DNA from: Betaproteobacteria bacterium UBA5582
GTDB lineage: Bacteria > Pseudomonadota > Gammaproteobacteria > Burkholderiales > Rhodocyclaceae
Assembly: GCA_002425245.1 (NCBI GenBank)
Contig: DILW01000148.1
Location: 8,942 to 72,941 of the forward strand
Length of the DNA: 64,000 nucleotides
Reading direction: 5' to 3'
Below the pieces are notes generated by a model. It worked only from the letters and a program-made list of their open reading frames with translations, was not told the origin of the DNA and did no database searches. This document shows, one piece after another, positions 52,595-62,127 of the stretch; position 1 is the stretch's first letter, and the number at the start of each line of letters is the position of its first letter. A program made the translations under genes and the position numbers.

Positions 52595-53419
52595 ATGAAC
52601 GAACAGGATATTTCCCGGTATCAGGACATTCTGGTGACGACCTTGACCGATGTCGGGGTCAAGGTGCTTGCTGCCATCGCTTTCTGGGTCATTGGCCGCT
52701 GGCTGATCGGGCTGGCGATACGTCTGGTACGTGGTGCTCTGGAGCGCCAGAAGGTCGATCCAACCTTGTTGCGCTATGTCGGTTCGATCGTCAATGTGAC
52801 GCTGAACATTCTGCTGGTGATCGGCATCCTGGGTTATTTCGGGGTGCAGACGACCACCTTTGCCGCCTTGGTGGCTGGGGCAGGCATCGCCATCGGTGCG
52901 GCCTGGGCCGGTCTGCTGGCCAATTTTGCGGCGGGGGCGTTCCTGATCGTCCTGCGCCCATTCAAGGTGGGCGATTTCGTGACCATGGCCGGGACGACGG
53001 GGACGGTCACCGAGATCGGCCTGTTCGCAACGACCATCAACACGCCGGACAATGTTTCGACGGTGATCGGCAACAACAAGATTTTTGGCGAGAACATCCA
53101 GAACTTCACCAATAACCCGTATCGTCGGGTCGACCTGAAGTGTCAGCTCTCCGGCGCTGCCGACCATCAGGCGGCGATGGCCCTGCTCAAGGCGAAGATT
53201 GCTGCGATTCCCAACGTGCTGACGACGCCGCCGGTCGATGTCGAGATTCTCGATTTCACCCTGGTCGGTCCAGTGCTGGCGGTTCGCCCGTATTGCAACA
53301 ACGATCACTACTGGCAGGTTTATTTCGACACCAACCGGGTGATCCGCGAGTCGCTTGCCGAGGCGGGTTTCCCGGCGCCGATGCCGGCGCAGAACGTGAT
53401 CGTCACTCAGTCGGCTTGA
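52595..53419 (+). CDS. mscS: Small-conductance mechanosensitive channel (MscS)
   Basis: This 274-residue channel has three helices. The Gly/Ala-rich pore helix (AALVAGAGIAIGAAWAGLLA) is close to E. coli MscS, followed by the beta domain RPFKVGDFVTMAGTTGTVTE and a cytoplasmic cage. ATG 52595 has AGGAGG upstream. It lies in backbone just outside the island and converges with the HDOD gene. Confidence 0.94.
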   Translation: MNEQDISRYQDILVTTLTDVGVKVLAAIAFWVIGRWLIGLAIRLVRGALERQKVDPTLLRYVGSIVNVTLNILLVIGILGYFGVQTTTFAALVAGAGIAIGAAWAGLLANFAAGAFLIVLRPFKVGDFVTMAGTTGTVTEIGLFATTINTPDNVSTVIGNNKIFGENIQNFTNNPYRRVDLKCQLSGAADHQAAMALLKAKIAAIPNVLTTPPVDVEILDFTLVGPVLAVRPYCNNDHYWQVYFDTNRVIRESLAEAGFPAPMPAQNVIVTQSA

Positions 53420-53431
53420 AGCTGGCGTCGA

Positions 53432-54268
53432 TCAGAAACGCAGGGCGGCAACCAGGGATTCAACTTCCTGGGAGGATTCCTCAAGAATGCTGCTCAGCGT
53501 TGCCTCGCCGATCACGGCATCGACCAGCGGTGCCGAATCGGGCGAGCTGGTCGTTGCATATTGATTGAGCGGGGAGCTGACCGCGGCCAGTTCGTTGGCC
53601 AGTACCAGCGTATCGCCCAGGGTGACCGGCGGCAGCGAATGCAGCCCGTCCCAGACGGCTTCGACCGCCTCGCTGACTGTCGCGGGAATCGACAGCCGGG
53701 CGAGGATGGCACGGCCAACGGCGGGTTCGGCCTGTTCGCTCCAATCTGCTGGCTCGCCGGCGAGGAGTTCGGGAAAGCTGCTTGCCTGCGAGATCAGGAA
53801 AAATCCACCGATTTCGTGAATGATGCCGGCAAAAAGGGCTGTCTCCGGATCGCAACGGGTGACCCGCCGGGCGATGACATGAGCAAGCGCGGCGACATTG
53901 GCTGTGTGCGCCCACAATTGTTCCGCCGCAACGCGCTGTGCAGGCGTGCCGGGTGTGCCGGCCATCTGCCGGGTGGCGAGGGCCACGGTCAGGGTTCGTG
54001 TCGTGCGCAGCCCGATGCGGGCGATGGCGCCGCGTAGTTCACTGACATTCTGCCCACTGCGGCAGTAAGCGGCGCTGTTGGCAACGGCGACAATGCGCGC
54101 GGCCAGCAAGGGCGAAGCCTTGACCAGCTGGACGGCCTGATCCACGTGGCAGTCGGGCGAGTCGAGCTGCTGCACCAGTCTGAGCGACACGTCCACCCCG
54201 GTGGGAAAAGCGAGTTCGCCTTTCCCGGCCTTGTCGACGAGTTGTTGCAGGGCATTTTTGCGATCCAT
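53432..54268 (-). CDS. HDOD-domain protein
   Basis: This 278-residue protein has an HDOD domain over most of its length (LVKASPLLAARIVAVANSAA, IARIGLRTTRTLTVALATRQ, ALFAGIIHEIGGFFLI). These HD-related modules usually lack phosphohydrolase residues and take part in signalling. It is the last gene of the ahcY-tlyA-metF direction and may be read through from metF. Confidence 0.87.
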   Translation of the reverse strand: MDRKNALQQLVDKAGKGELAFPTGVDVSLRLVQQLDSPDCHVDQAVQLVKASPLLAARIVAVANSAAYCRSGQNVSELRGAIARIGLRTTRTLTVALATRQMAGTPGTPAQRVAAEQLWAHTANVAALAHVIARRVTRCDPETALFAGIIHEIGGFFLISQASSFPELLAGEPADWSEQAEPAVGRAILARLSIPATVSEAVEAVWDGLHSLPPVTLGDTLVLANELAAVSSPLNQYATTSSPDSAPLVDAVIGEATLSSILEESSQEVESLVAALRF

Positions 54269-54307
54269 CGGGCAATCTTACCCCGTGCCCGGTTTTCTGT
54301 GTCGTGT

Positions 54308-55132
54308 TCAGCCCAGGCGACGGCAGATTTCGCTGGTCAGCGCAGACTGGTTCATGCTGTAAAAGTGCAGGCCCGGGGCGCCGCCCTTGAGTAGCCGTTC
54401 GCACAGTTCGGTGACCAGATCGAGGCCGAAGGCACGGATTGAATCGCTATCGTCGCCGAAGCTCTCGAATTTCTTGCGCATCCAGCGGGGCAGGTCGGCG
54501 CCGCAGGCGTCCGAGAAGCGGGCCAGCTTGGTGAAGCCGGCGATGGGCATGATGCCGGGAACGATGGGGATGTCGACGCCGAGCGCGCGCGCTTCGTCGA
54601 CGAAGTGGAAGTAGGCGTCGGCGTTGTAGAAATACTGCGTGATCGCCGAGTTGGCGCCGGCCTTGACCTTGCGCGCGAAGGCGTCGAGGTCGTCCTTCGG
54701 GCTGCGTGCCTGCGGGTGCCATTCCGGGTAGGCGGCGACTTCGATGCTGAAGTGGTTGCCGGTTTCGGCGCGGATGAATTCGACCAGTTCGTTGGCGTAG
54801 CGGAATTCGCCGGCCTCGGCCATACCCGAGGGCAGGTCGCCGCGCAGGGCGACGATGCGACGGACGCCGGTCGCCTTGAATTCGGCCAGGATTTCGCGGA
54901 TCGATTCGCGCGTCGAGCCGATGCACGACAGGTGCGGTGCGGCGTCGAAGCCTTCGCTGGCGATTTCGCGGACGATGGCGAAGGTGCGTTCGCGGGTCGA
55001 CCCGCCGGCGCCGTAGGTGACCGAGAAGAACTCGGGTTTCAGTTTGGCCAGTTCGACCCGGGTGGCGCGCAGTTTTTCGACGCCTTCGGGTGTTTGCGGC
55101 GGGAAGAATTCGATCGAGATATTGGAGTTCAT
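54308..55132 (-). CDS. metF: 5,10-methylenetetrahydrofolate reductase
   Basis: This 274-residue FAD enzyme reduces methylene-THF to methyl-THF for methionine synthesis. Signatures include IEFFPPQTPEG, FFSVTYGAGGSTRERT, HLSCIG and the C-terminal GLHFYSMNQS. Its ATG overlaps the tlyA stop (ATGA). It shares the methionine-cycle operon with ahcY behind the SAH riboswitch. Confidence 0.95.
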   Translation of the reverse strand: MNSNISIEFFPPQTPEGVEKLRATRVELAKLKPEFFSVTYGAGGSTRERTFAIVREIASEGFDAAPHLSCIGSTRESIREILAEFKATGVRRIVALRGDLPSGMAEAGEFRYANELVEFIRAETGNHFSIEVAAYPEWHPQARSPKDDLDAFARKVKAGANSAITQYFYNADAYFHFVDEARALGVDIPIVPGIMPIAGFTKLARFSDACGADLPRWMRKKFESFGDDSDSIRAFGLDLVTELCERLLKGGAPGLHFYSMNQSALTSEICRRLG

Positions 55133-55956
55133 TTTTTCAGCCAGATAAAGAATTCGCGGTTGCCGTCGCCGCCGGTGATGGGACTGTCGAACCAGGCTTT
55201 TGCCGTCAGGCCGAGTTGCCGGGCAAGATCGAGGAAGCGCCCTTCGACCTCGCGGTACAGCGACGGGTCGCGCACGATGCCGCCCTTGCCGATGTTGTGC
55301 GGGCCGACTTCGAACTGCGGCTTGATGAGCAGCAGCAGGTCGCCGTCGGCGGCGAGCAGCGCCGGTAGTTGCGGCAGCACCAGGGTCATCGAGATGAACG
55401 AGACGTCGCCGACGATCAGGTCGAAACCGCCGGCCGGCACCGCGTCGCCGAGATCGGCGGCGGTCAGCGCGCGGCAGTTGATGCCTTCGAGTGCGGTGAC
55501 GCGCCCGTCGGTTTTCAGCTTGGCGTGCAGTTGACCGTGACCGACATCGACGCCGACCACTTGCTCGGCGCCAGCTTGCAGCAGGCAGTCGGTGAAGCCG
55601 CCAGTGGATTGCCCGACATCGAGACAGATCCGGCCGGTGACAGCCAGACCGGTGTGCGCCAGGGCGCCGGCCAGCTTGAGGCCCCCGCGCGAGACGTAGC
55701 GGTCGCTTTCGTCTTCGACAACGGTGAGGACGACGTCGGCCGGCAGTTCCAGCGATGGTTTGGCGATCGCCTTGCCCTCGGCACTGACCCGGCCTTCGCC
55801 GATCAGCCGCTGCGCCTGCGTGCGCGACGCCGCCAGTCCGCGCTGGACCAGCAGGGCGTCGGCGCGCAGCAGGCCGTGACGGTCGACCGGCGTCTTGACC
55901 GGTTTTTCGTCACGTTGCCGACCGCCCTGGCGGGCATGGAAGGAGTTCATGCTCAT
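55129..55956 (-). CDS. tlyA: TlyA-family rRNA/RNA methyltransferase
   Basis: This 275-residue protein has an N-terminal S4 RNA-binding domain (LLRADALLVQRGLAASRTQA) and an FtsJ-like methyltransferase (LDVGQSTGGFTDCLLQAGAE with the SAM loop). TlyA 2'-O-methylates 16S/23S rRNA. It is a SAM consumer inside a SAH-controlled operon. The first 25 residues are variable, so ATG 55950 is also possible. Confidence 0.9.
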   Translation of the reverse strand: MSMNSFHARQGGRQRDEKPVKTPVDRHGLLRADALLVQRGLAASRTQAQRLIGEGRVSAEGKAIAKPSLELPADVVLTVVEDESDRYVSRGGLKLAGALAHTGLAVTGRICLDVGQSTGGFTDCLLQAGAEQVVGVDVGHGQLHAKLKTDGRVTALEGINCRALTAADLGDAVPAGGFDLIVGDVSFISMTLVLPQLPALLAADGDLLLLIKPQFEVGPHNIGKGGIVRDPSLYREVEGRFLDLARQLGLTAKAWFDSPITGGDGNREFFIWLKK

Positions 55957-55986
55957 CGGGGCGGCCTGTATGGCAGCTTTGGACGA

Positions 55987-57387
55987 TCAGTAGCGGTAAT
56001 GGTCGGCCTTGTAGGGGCCTTCCACCGGCACGCCGATGTAGTCGGCCTGCTGCTGCGTCAGCGTCGTCAGCTGCACGTTGAGCGTCTTCAGCTGCAGGCG
56101 GGCGACCTTTTCATCCAGGTGCTTGGGCAGCGTGTACACACCGACCGGGTAGTCGGCGGTCTTGGTGAACAGCTCGATCTGGGCGATGGTCTGGTTGGCG
56201 AACGACGAGGACATCACGTAGGACGGGTGGCCGGTGGCGCAGCCGAGGTTCACCAGGCGGCCCTTGGCGAGCAGGATGATGCGCTTGCCGTCCGGGAAGA
56301 TGACGTGATCGACTTGCGGCTTGATCTCTTCCCACTGGTACTTTTCCAGCGAGGCGACATCGATTTCGTTGTCGAAGTGGCCGATGTTGCAGACGATGGC
56401 GTTGTTCTTCATCTTGACCATGTGCTCATGGGTGATGACGTGGAAGTTGCCAGTCGTGGTGACGAAGATGTCGGCCTTGTCGGCGGCGTATTCCATGGTC
56501 ACGACGCGATAGCCTTCCATGGCGGCCTGCAGGGCGCAGATCGGGTCGATTTCGGTGACCCAGACTTGCGCCGACAGGGCACGCAGGGCCTGGGCGGAAC
56601 CCTTGCCCACGTCGCCGTAGCCGCAGACGACGGCGATCTTGCCGGCGACCATGACGTCGGTGGCGCGCTTGATCCCGTCCACCAGCGATTCGCGGCAGCC
56701 GTAGAGGTTGTCGAACTTGGACTTGGTGACCGAGTCGTTGACGTTGATCGCCGGGAACTTGAGGTCGCCGCGGGCATGCATCTGGTACAGGCGATGCACG
56801 CCGGTGGTGGTTTCTTCGGTCACGCCCTTGATCTGGGCCAGGCGCACCGAGTACCAGGTCGGATCGACGGCCAGCTTGGCCTTGATCGCGGCGAACAGGA
56901 TGGTTTCTTCTTCGGAGCCCGGCTTGGCCAGCACCGAAATGTCCTTCTCGGCCTTGGCGCCGAGGTGCAGCAGCAGCGTGGCGTCGCCGCCGTCGTCGAG
57001 GATCATGTTCGAGTAACCGCCGTCGGTCCATTCGAAAATGCGGTGGGTGTAGTCCCAGTAATCGACCAGGGTTTCGCCCTTGACGGCAAAGACCGGGATG
57101 CCGGCGGCGGCGATGGCGGCGGCGGCGTGGTCCTGGGTCGAGAAGATGTTGCACGAGGCCCAGCGGACCTCGGCGCCGAGTGCAGTGAGCGTCTCGATCA
57201 GCACGGCGGTCTGGATGGTCATGTGCAGCGAACCGGTGATGCGTGCGCCCTTGAGCGGCTGGGTTTTCGCGAACTCTTCGCGAATGGCCATCAGGCCCGG
57301 CATTTCGGTTTCGGCGATACGGATTTCCTTGCGACCCCAGTCGGCAAGGTTGATGTCGGCAATGACGTAGTCTTGGGTATTAGCCAC
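55987..57387 (-). CDS. ahcY: S-adenosylhomocysteine hydrolase
   Basis: This 466-residue NAD-dependent enzyme converts S-adenosylhomocysteine to adenosine and homocysteine. Signatures are [35 protein letters not shown] (NAD loop) and the C-terminal KADHYRY. The start is GTG 57387, with AGGAG 5-6 bp upstream. It is preceded by a SAH riboswitch and heads the ahcY-tlyA-metF operon. Confidence 0.97.
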   Translation of the reverse strand: MANTQDYVIADINLADWGRKEIRIAETEMPGLMAIREEFAKTQPLKGARITGSLHMTIQTAVLIETLTALGAEVRWASCNIFSTQDHAAAAIAAAGIPVFAVKGETLVDYWDYTHRIFEWTDGGYSNMILDDGGDATLLLHLGAKAEKDISVLAKPGSEEETILFAAIKAKLAVDPTWYSVRLAQIKGVTEETTTGVHRLYQMHARGDLKFPAINVNDSVTKSKFDNLYGCRESLVDGIKRATDVMVAGKIAVVCGYGDVGKGSAQALRALSAQVWVTEIDPICALQAAMEGYRVVTMEYAADKADIFVTTTGNFHVITHEHMVKMKNNAIVCNIGHFDNEIDVASLEKYQWEEIKPQVDHVIFPDGKRIILLAKGRLVNLGCATGHPSYVMSSSFANQTIAQIELFTKTADYPVGVYTLPKHLDEKVARLQLKTLNVQLTTLTQQQADYIGVPVEGPYKADHYRY

Positions 57388-57463
57388 AGTAAGCTCCTGA
57401 ATAACTGTGACGGGGAGGGGCGGTGTTCAACTCACCGAACCCCCTGCGCCCGGCAGGGTTGGA

Positions 57464-57522
57464 CAGTGAGCGCGGTTTTGAACCGAGCCTGAGAGATGGG
57501 GTCTCTTGCAGCGCTCCTCGGT
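57464..57522 (-). promoter_or_regulatory. S-adenosylhomocysteine (SAH) riboswitch aptamer
   Basis: On the minus strand the leader contains CCGAGGAGCGCTGCAAG, a small hairpin, CAGGCTCGG and then CCGCGCTCACTG. CCGAG (57517-57521) pairs with CTCGG (57483-57487). GAGCGC (57511-57516) forms the pseudoknot with GCGCTC (57468-57473). These are the conserved elements of the SAH aptamer, which switches ahcY on when SAH builds up. About 75 bp separate it from the ahcY start. Confidence 0.93.
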
Positions 57523-57698
57523 AGGAGGCGGATTATAAACCGTTTTCAGACCGATTCGGCAGAGCGGAAGCGGCGACACCTTTGGTGTGCCGCCTTTCGT
57601 TGTCTTCGCAGCCAGGAAATCCCCCGGTGCTGCGCGTCAAGTCAATGTTCGGGCGGCTCTGGCGGGGCCCGGGAACTGCCGGTACCCCGCCGAAGCGG

Positions 57699-58598
57699 TC
57701 AGCGAATGCTGACCGGAGCAAGCGCGCGGCTCAAACTCGCTTCGCCGCGTCCGTGGAGGCTGGCTTGATAGTTGCGGATGGTGTCGGTACGTGCGGTGGT
57801 CAGCAGTTGATTGACGATCTGGGTTGAGGTCGCTTTGGTGAATTTGCTGCCGACAACAGCAGCGTAGCCGCTGATGATCGGTGCGGCGAAGGAGGTGCCG
57901 GCCAGTCCGGTCTGATTGCTGGCGACGCCGACGACCAGGAAGTTGTTCTGGATCGTCTTGTCGGTGCCTGCGTAGTTGGAATACGAGGCCAGGCTGGCCT
58001 TGGCCGCGGTGGTGCCGTTGCTGCTCAAGGCGCCGGCATAGATGACGGCCGGTGCGCCGCGCAGGGCGACGTTGAGGTAATCGACGTTGCCACTGCGATT
58101 GGCCTTGCCGACGGCAACAGCATCATTGCCCGCAGCCTTGACGACCACAGCCGTGCCGCCCTTGGCATAGGAGATGATTGATTTTTCCTGCCCCGACCAG
58201 GCGATGCGATTGACGTCGAGGTTGCTGCGGGCATACATGCCGTAACTCAGGTTGAGCACGTTCAGACCGGAGGGGTTGAGTGCAACCGAGGTGGACGACC
58301 AGTTGCGCTTTACGACCTTGGCCTCCGGCGCAATCATCGCAGCCTCAAGGGCCGTCCAGTAACCGTGACCCTGGTTAAGCACGCCGGTGCCCAAGTTGCC
58401 CGAAAAGCGGGAGCTGTTGGAGAAGTCGTCGACCACGGTGATGGTGGTGCCTTGCCCCTTGTAGCCCTGGGTCCAGGCGTTCTTGACGTCCGGACTCATC
58501 CAGGAATAAGCGGTCTGGGCCGGGGCCAGGGTGGGTAGCAACAGCGCGCCGATCAGCATGGCTTTGCTCAGGCGGGTGGTTTGCAGTTTGGTGCTCAT
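57699..58598 (-). CDS. Secreted S8-family (subtilisin-like) serine protease
   Basis: This 299-residue protein has a signal peptide (cut after about residue 28, LAPAQ) and a compact S8 triad: Asp57/58 (ITVVDDF), His78 (NQGHGYW) and Ser236 (GTSFAAP), with oxyanion Asn158 (AAGND). It is small for the family and has little beyond the catalytic core. ATG 58598 overlaps the stop of the upstream outer-membrane-like gene (ATGA), so the two are made together. Confidence 0.87.
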   Translation of the reverse strand: MSTKLQTTRLSKAMLIGALLLPTLAPAQTAYSWMSPDVKNAWTQGYKGQGTTITVVDDFSNSSRFSGNLGTGVLNQGHGYWTALEAAMIAPEAKVVKRNWSSTSVALNPSGLNVLNLSYGMYARSNLDVNRIAWSGQEKSIISYAKGGTAVVVKAAGNDAVAVGKANRSGNVDYLNVALRGAPAVIYAGALSSNGTTAAKASLASYSNYAGTDKTIQNNFLVVGVASNQTGLAGTSFAAPIISGYAAVVGSKFTKATSTQIVNQLLTTARTDTIRNYQASLHGRGEASLSRALAPVSIR

Positions 58599-59188
58599 CA
58601 GAAAGGTCTCCTGTATTCGATGGAAATGAGATAGCGGTGGGCGGGTTTTTCGTTGAAGTTGAAGGCGAGGGTTTCTTCCGGAGGAAGCGGGGTGGCAGCC
58701 AGGCGGCAGTTCACCTCGCGAATGCCGCCGATTTCCCCGTAGTCGGCGATGCAACTCTTTTCCCGAAGCCTGCCGCCGAACACCTGCGAGGCGCGGAAAA
58801 CCAGATGGCCTTGACGCCCAAGCCCGGCTGTATAGACCAGGCCGAGCTTCCAGCTCGGGTCGATGGTGTATTTCTCGCCTTTTTCGCCGGTGCTGAAGCC
58901 CCAGGTGATGCCCAGGTTCTGGCTGACGCGGGTCAGGAATCCAACATGAAAGTCGACCCAGCGAGTGGCGTACCAGCGGTTCATCGAGATTTCGCCGCCA
59001 TTCGCGGATTCGTAGCCAAAGCGACGTTGGCTGCTGGCTTTTTCCGACAAGGTCGAGCCCTGGCGGAGTTCGATCAGGTGGGTGCTGGCCGTGAAGTCGT
59101 AGGCCTGGACGGCGAATGCTGTGCCGGTCGCCAGAGTGGCAAGGGTGAGCCGCGCCACGAATGGAAGGATGACGAGCGAGCGCGACAT
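58598..59188 (-). CDS. Exported outer-membrane-like protein coupled to the S8 protease
   Basis: This 196-residue protein has a signal peptide (residues 1-29, ending FAVQA) and alternating strands (RWVDFHVGFLTRVSQNLGIT, WKLGLVYTAGLGRQGHLVF) with a C-terminal phenylalanine (YRRPF), as outer-membrane beta-barrels have. Two cysteines (about positions 146 and 161) could form a disulfide. I do not know the family. It may anchor or receive the protease encoded next. Confidence 0.7.
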   Translation of the reverse strand: MSRSLVILPFVARLTLATLATGTAFAVQAYDFTASTHLIELRQGSTLSEKASSQRRFGYESANGGEISMNRWYATRWVDFHVGFLTRVSQNLGITWGFSTGEKGEKYTIDPSWKLGLVYTAGLGRQGHLVFRASQVFGGRLREKSCIADYGEIGGIREVNCRLAATPLPPEETLAFNFNEKPAHRYLISIEYRRPF

Positions 59189-59265
59189 TCAATCAGGCCT
59201 GACGTTCGGTTGGGTAGATTCGTATTCCGATAGTATATACATACGTCATTCGGCGCGGGCAAAAA

Positions 59266-59293
59266 AAATCGCTGCCCGATTGGGCAGCGATTT
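59266..59293 (-). terminator. Rho-independent terminator of metK
   Basis: A 12-bp stem (AAATCGCTGCCC / GGGCAGCGATTT) with loop GATT lies 25 bp after the metK stop. On the minus strand it is followed by eight T. Confidence 0.9.
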
Positions 59294-59317
59294 CTATTCA
59301 GCGTTGCTGTTCAGTGC

Positions 59318-60481
59318 TTACAGGCCGGCGTCGCTCTTCAGCAGATTGGCACGGTCGGTGGCTTCCCAGCTGAACTCCGGTTCGTCGCGGCCAAAGTGGC
59401 CGTAGGCGGCGGTCTTCTGGTAGATCGGACGCAGCAGGTCGAGCATGTTGACGATGCCCTTCGGACGCAGGTCGAAGTGCTTGCGGACTAGAGCGGTCAG
59501 CGTCTCGTTGCTGACCTTGCCGGTGCCGTAGGTTTCGACCATGATTGAGGTCGGTTCGGCGACGCCGATGGCGTACGAAACCTGCACCAGGCAGCGCGAG
59601 GCGAGGCCGGCGGCGACGATGTTCTTGGCGACGTAGCGGGTGGCGTAGGCGGCCGAGCGGTCGACCTTGGACGGGTCCTTGCCCGAGAAGGCGCCGCCGC
59701 CGTGCGGGGCAGCCCCGCCGTAGGTGTCGACAATGATCTTGCGGCCAGTCAGACCGCAGTCGCCTTGCGGGCCGCCGACGACGAAGCGACCGGTCGGGTT
59801 GACCAGGAACTTGATGTCGCCCTTGATCAGTTCCTTCGGCAGCACCGGCTTGATGATCTGCTCGATGGTTGCTTCGCGCAGGTCTTCCAGGCTGATGTCC
59901 GGCGAATGCTGGGTGGACAGGACGACGGTGTCGATCGAGTGCGGCTTGCCATCGACGTAGCGGATGGTGACCTGCGATTTGGCGTCCGGGCGCGCCCACG
60001 GCAGGCGGCCGTCCTTGCGCAGCATGGCCTGGCGCTCGACCAGACGGTGCGACAGGTAGATCGGCAGCGGCATCAGCGACGGCGTTTCGTCGCAGGCATA
60101 GCCGAACATCAGGCCCTGATCGCCGGCGCCCTGACCGAGATTGTCGTCGTAAGCGGCGTTGACGCCCTGGGCGATGTCCGGGCTCTGCTTGTCGTAGGCG
60201 ACGAGCACGGCGCAGCCCTTGTAGTCGATGCCGTAGTCGGTGTTGTCGTAGCCGATGCGCTTGATCGTGTCGCGGGCGATCTGGATGTAATCGACGTTTG
60301 CGCTGGTGGTGATTTCACCGGCGAGAACGACCAGGCCGGTGTTGCACAGGGTTTCCGCGGCAACGCGGGAATGCTTGTCCTGGGCCAGGATGGCGTCGAG
60401 GATGGCGTCGGAAATCTGGTCGGCGACCTTGTCCGGATGGCCTTCGCCAACGGATTCCGAAGTGAAGAGGTAGTCACTCAT
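59318..60481 (-). CDS. metK: S-adenosylmethionine synthetase
   Basis: This 387-residue enzyme makes SAM from methionine and ATP. Signatures are [32 protein letters not shown] and [22 protein letters not shown] 60481 is chosen as the family start (MSDYLFTSE); it follows ATTGGAGC at 60488-60495. It completes the SAM cycle with ahcY and metF nearby. Confidence 0.97.
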   Translation of the reverse strand: MSDYLFTSESVGEGHPDKVADQISDAILDAILAQDKHSRVAAETLCNTGLVVLAGEITTSANVDYIQIARDTIKRIGYDNTDYGIDYKGCAVLVAYDKQSPDIAQGVNAAYDDNLGQGAGDQGLMFGYACDETPSLMPLPIYLSHRLVERQAMLRKDGRLPWARPDAKSQVTIRYVDGKPHSIDTVVLSTQHSPDISLEDLREATIEQIIKPVLPKELIKGDIKFLVNPTGRFVVGGPQGDCGLTGRKIIVDTYGGAAPHGGGAFSGKDPSKVDRSAAYATRYVAKNIVAAGLASRCLVQVSYAIGVAEPTSIMVETYGTGKVSNETLTALVRKHFDLRPKGIVNMLDLLRPIYQKTAAYGHFGRDEPEFSWEATDRANLLKSDAGL

Positions 60482-60484
60482 GGG

Positions 60485-60530
60485 TGGCTCCAATGGTCCT
60501 TTGATCCGGCGTTACCGGCTTCGGACCACG
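60485..60530 (-). promoter_or_regulatory. Structured metK leader, possible SAM-responsive element
   Basis: On the minus strand GGTCC (60523-60527) can pair with GGACC (60495-60499), enclosing a CCGG-TAACG-CCGG hairpin. ATTGGAGC, containing the ribosome site, follows at once. The ...GGACCATTGGAGC end resembles my memory of SAM/SAH riboswitches, which sit before metK in alphaproteobacteria, but the inner loop differs. Assignment is tentative. Confidence 0.35.
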
Positions 60531-60640
60531 AGCTGGCGACGCTTTAGCGGATTATTTGAATCGCCCCGCAAGTTGTCTGTTTAACTCGGCGATCCCATAA
60601 TGATAGGCCTTTGCCGATTTCTTTCAACCCCCGGAGTCTC

Positions 60641-61480
60641 ATGGTTTTCCTGTTCCGTCTGCTGTCGCGTTTGCCGCTGGCGGTGATTCACTGGCTGGGT
60701 GCCATTCTTGGACGCCTGACCTACCTGCTGTCACCGACCTATCGACGCAATCTGCGCAACAACATGGCGCAGGCCGGGATCGATCCGGCGCTGAATCTGC
60801 CGGCTGCGGCGGAAACCGGCAAGCAGATGCTGGAATTGTCACGCATCTGGATGCGCCCGCTCGAAGAGGCCAATGCGCAGGTGGTCGAAGTGGCGGGACG
60901 CGAATTGCTCGATGCTGCCCTGCGCGAAGGCAAGGGAATTGTTTTCCTGACCCCGCATCTCGGCTGCTTCGAAATCACGGCACAGTACCTCTCTTCGTTT
61001 GGCGACATCACCGTGCTTTACCGGCCACCCAAGTCGGCGGCTGCGCAGACGCTGATCCTGACCGGTCGCCAACGGGCGCAACTGCACCTGGCGCCTGCCG
61101 ACCTGTCCGGGGTGCGGGCCTTGATCAAGGCCCTGAAACGGGGGCAGATGGTCGGCATGCTGCCAGACCAGGCGCCGAAAACCGGGGAGGGCGTGTGGCT
61201 GGATTTTTTCGGCCGGCCCGCCTACACCATGACCCTCGCCGCCCGCCTGACCGAAACCGGCGCCAGCGTGCTGATGACCTGGGGCGAGCGCCTGCCGGGC
61301 GGGCGTGGTTACCGCATCCATTTCCAGCTCCCCGGGCAGCCCTTGCACGGCGATACGATCGCGCGGGCGCAGCAGATCAATCACGAAATCGAAACCCTGA
61401 TCCGGCAGTGTCCGGCCCAGTACCTGTGGGGCTACAACCGCTACAAGCGGCCGCGCGGTGCGGAGCCGCCGCCGGCTTGA
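60641..61480 (+). CDS. LpxL/HtrB-type lysophospholipid or lipid A acyltransferase
   Basis: This 279-residue inner-membrane protein has the HX4E catalytic motif His106-Glu111 (TPHLGCFE) and the later MLPDQAPKTGEGVWLDFFGR. The family adds secondary acyl chains to lipid A or acylates ornithine/phospholipids. ATG 60641 has GGAG at 5 bp. It is divergent from metK, sharing a 159-bp intergenic region. Confidence 0.88.
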   Translation: MVFLFRLLSRLPLAVIHWLGAILGRLTYLLSPTYRRNLRNNMAQAGIDPALNLPAAAETGKQMLELSRIWMRPLEEANAQVVEVAGRELLDAALREGKGIVFLTPHLGCFEITAQYLSSFGDITVLYRPPKSAAAQTLILTGRQRAQLHLAPADLSGVRALIKALKRGQMVGMLPDQAPKTGEGVWLDFFGRPAYTMTLAARLTETGASVLMTWGERLPGGRGYRIHFQLPGQPLHGDTIARAQQINHEIETLIRQCPAQYLWGYNRYKRPRGAEPPPA

Positions 61481-61564
61481 GCTATCATAGGGCGATTGCC
61501 TGCCACGGTCGGGCGGCAGTGGCTTGAAAATTCCGGACCGAACGGAGAACAAGGGTTCATCACC

Positions 61565-62068
61565 ATGAGCAGCCTCAATATCGAAATACGCCCCGTCACC
61601 CCGCCGGATGTGCCCGCGATCGCCGCCCTGGCGCGCGAAATCTGGCAGGCGACCTATCCTGGCATCATCACCCAGGAACAGATCGACTTCATGCTCGAAC
61701 AGCGCTACGGGCACGAGCGTCTCTACGACGATCTCGAAGATCTGCACAAGTGGCTGTTCCAGGCCTTTCATGACGGGCGGCGGGTCGGCTTTGCCTTCAG
61801 CGAGATCAGCAAGGGCGAGTTCAAGCTCGACAAGCTTTACATCCATCCCGACGTCCAGCGTCGCGGTGTCGGTGGTCTGTTGATCGAACATGTTGCCGAA
61901 CTGGCCAGGAAGCAGGGCTATCCCTGCGTTATCCTGCAGGTGAACAAGCGCAACGAAAAGGCCATCAACTCCTACATGAAATACGGTTTCGTTGTCCGTA
62001 CTTCGACCGTGGACGACATCGGCCAGGGTTACGTCATGGACGACTACGTGATGGAGAAAAAACTTTAG
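61565..62068 (+). CDS. GNAT-family N-acetyltransferase
   Basis: This 167-residue protein has the acetyl-CoA loop (VQRRGVGGLLIEHVAELARK, about residues 97-116) and the C-terminal NAINSYMKYGF-type motif (NEKAINSYMKYGFVV). The acceptor substrate is unknown. ATG 61565 is used because upstream residues are not family-like. Confidence 0.86.
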   Translation: MSSLNIEIRPVTPPDVPAIAALAREIWQATYPGIITQEQIDFMLEQRYGHERLYDDLEDLHKWLFQAFHDGRRVGFAFSEISKGEFKLDKLYIHPDVQRRGVGGLLIEHVAELARKQGYPCVILQVNKRNEKAINSYMKYGFVVRTSTVDDIGQGYVMDDYVMEKKL

Positions 62069-62127
62069 GAATTTGAGATAACTTACTGTCTCTGCTATCC
62101 TTTTTAAACCTAACAGCGGAGCGGAAT

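Noticed and set aside
57570..57593. Hairpin GCGGC(G)ACACC-TTT-GGTGTGCCGC downstream of the S8 gene
   Set aside because: The stem has a bulge and there is no T-run on either strand, so I do not call it a terminator.
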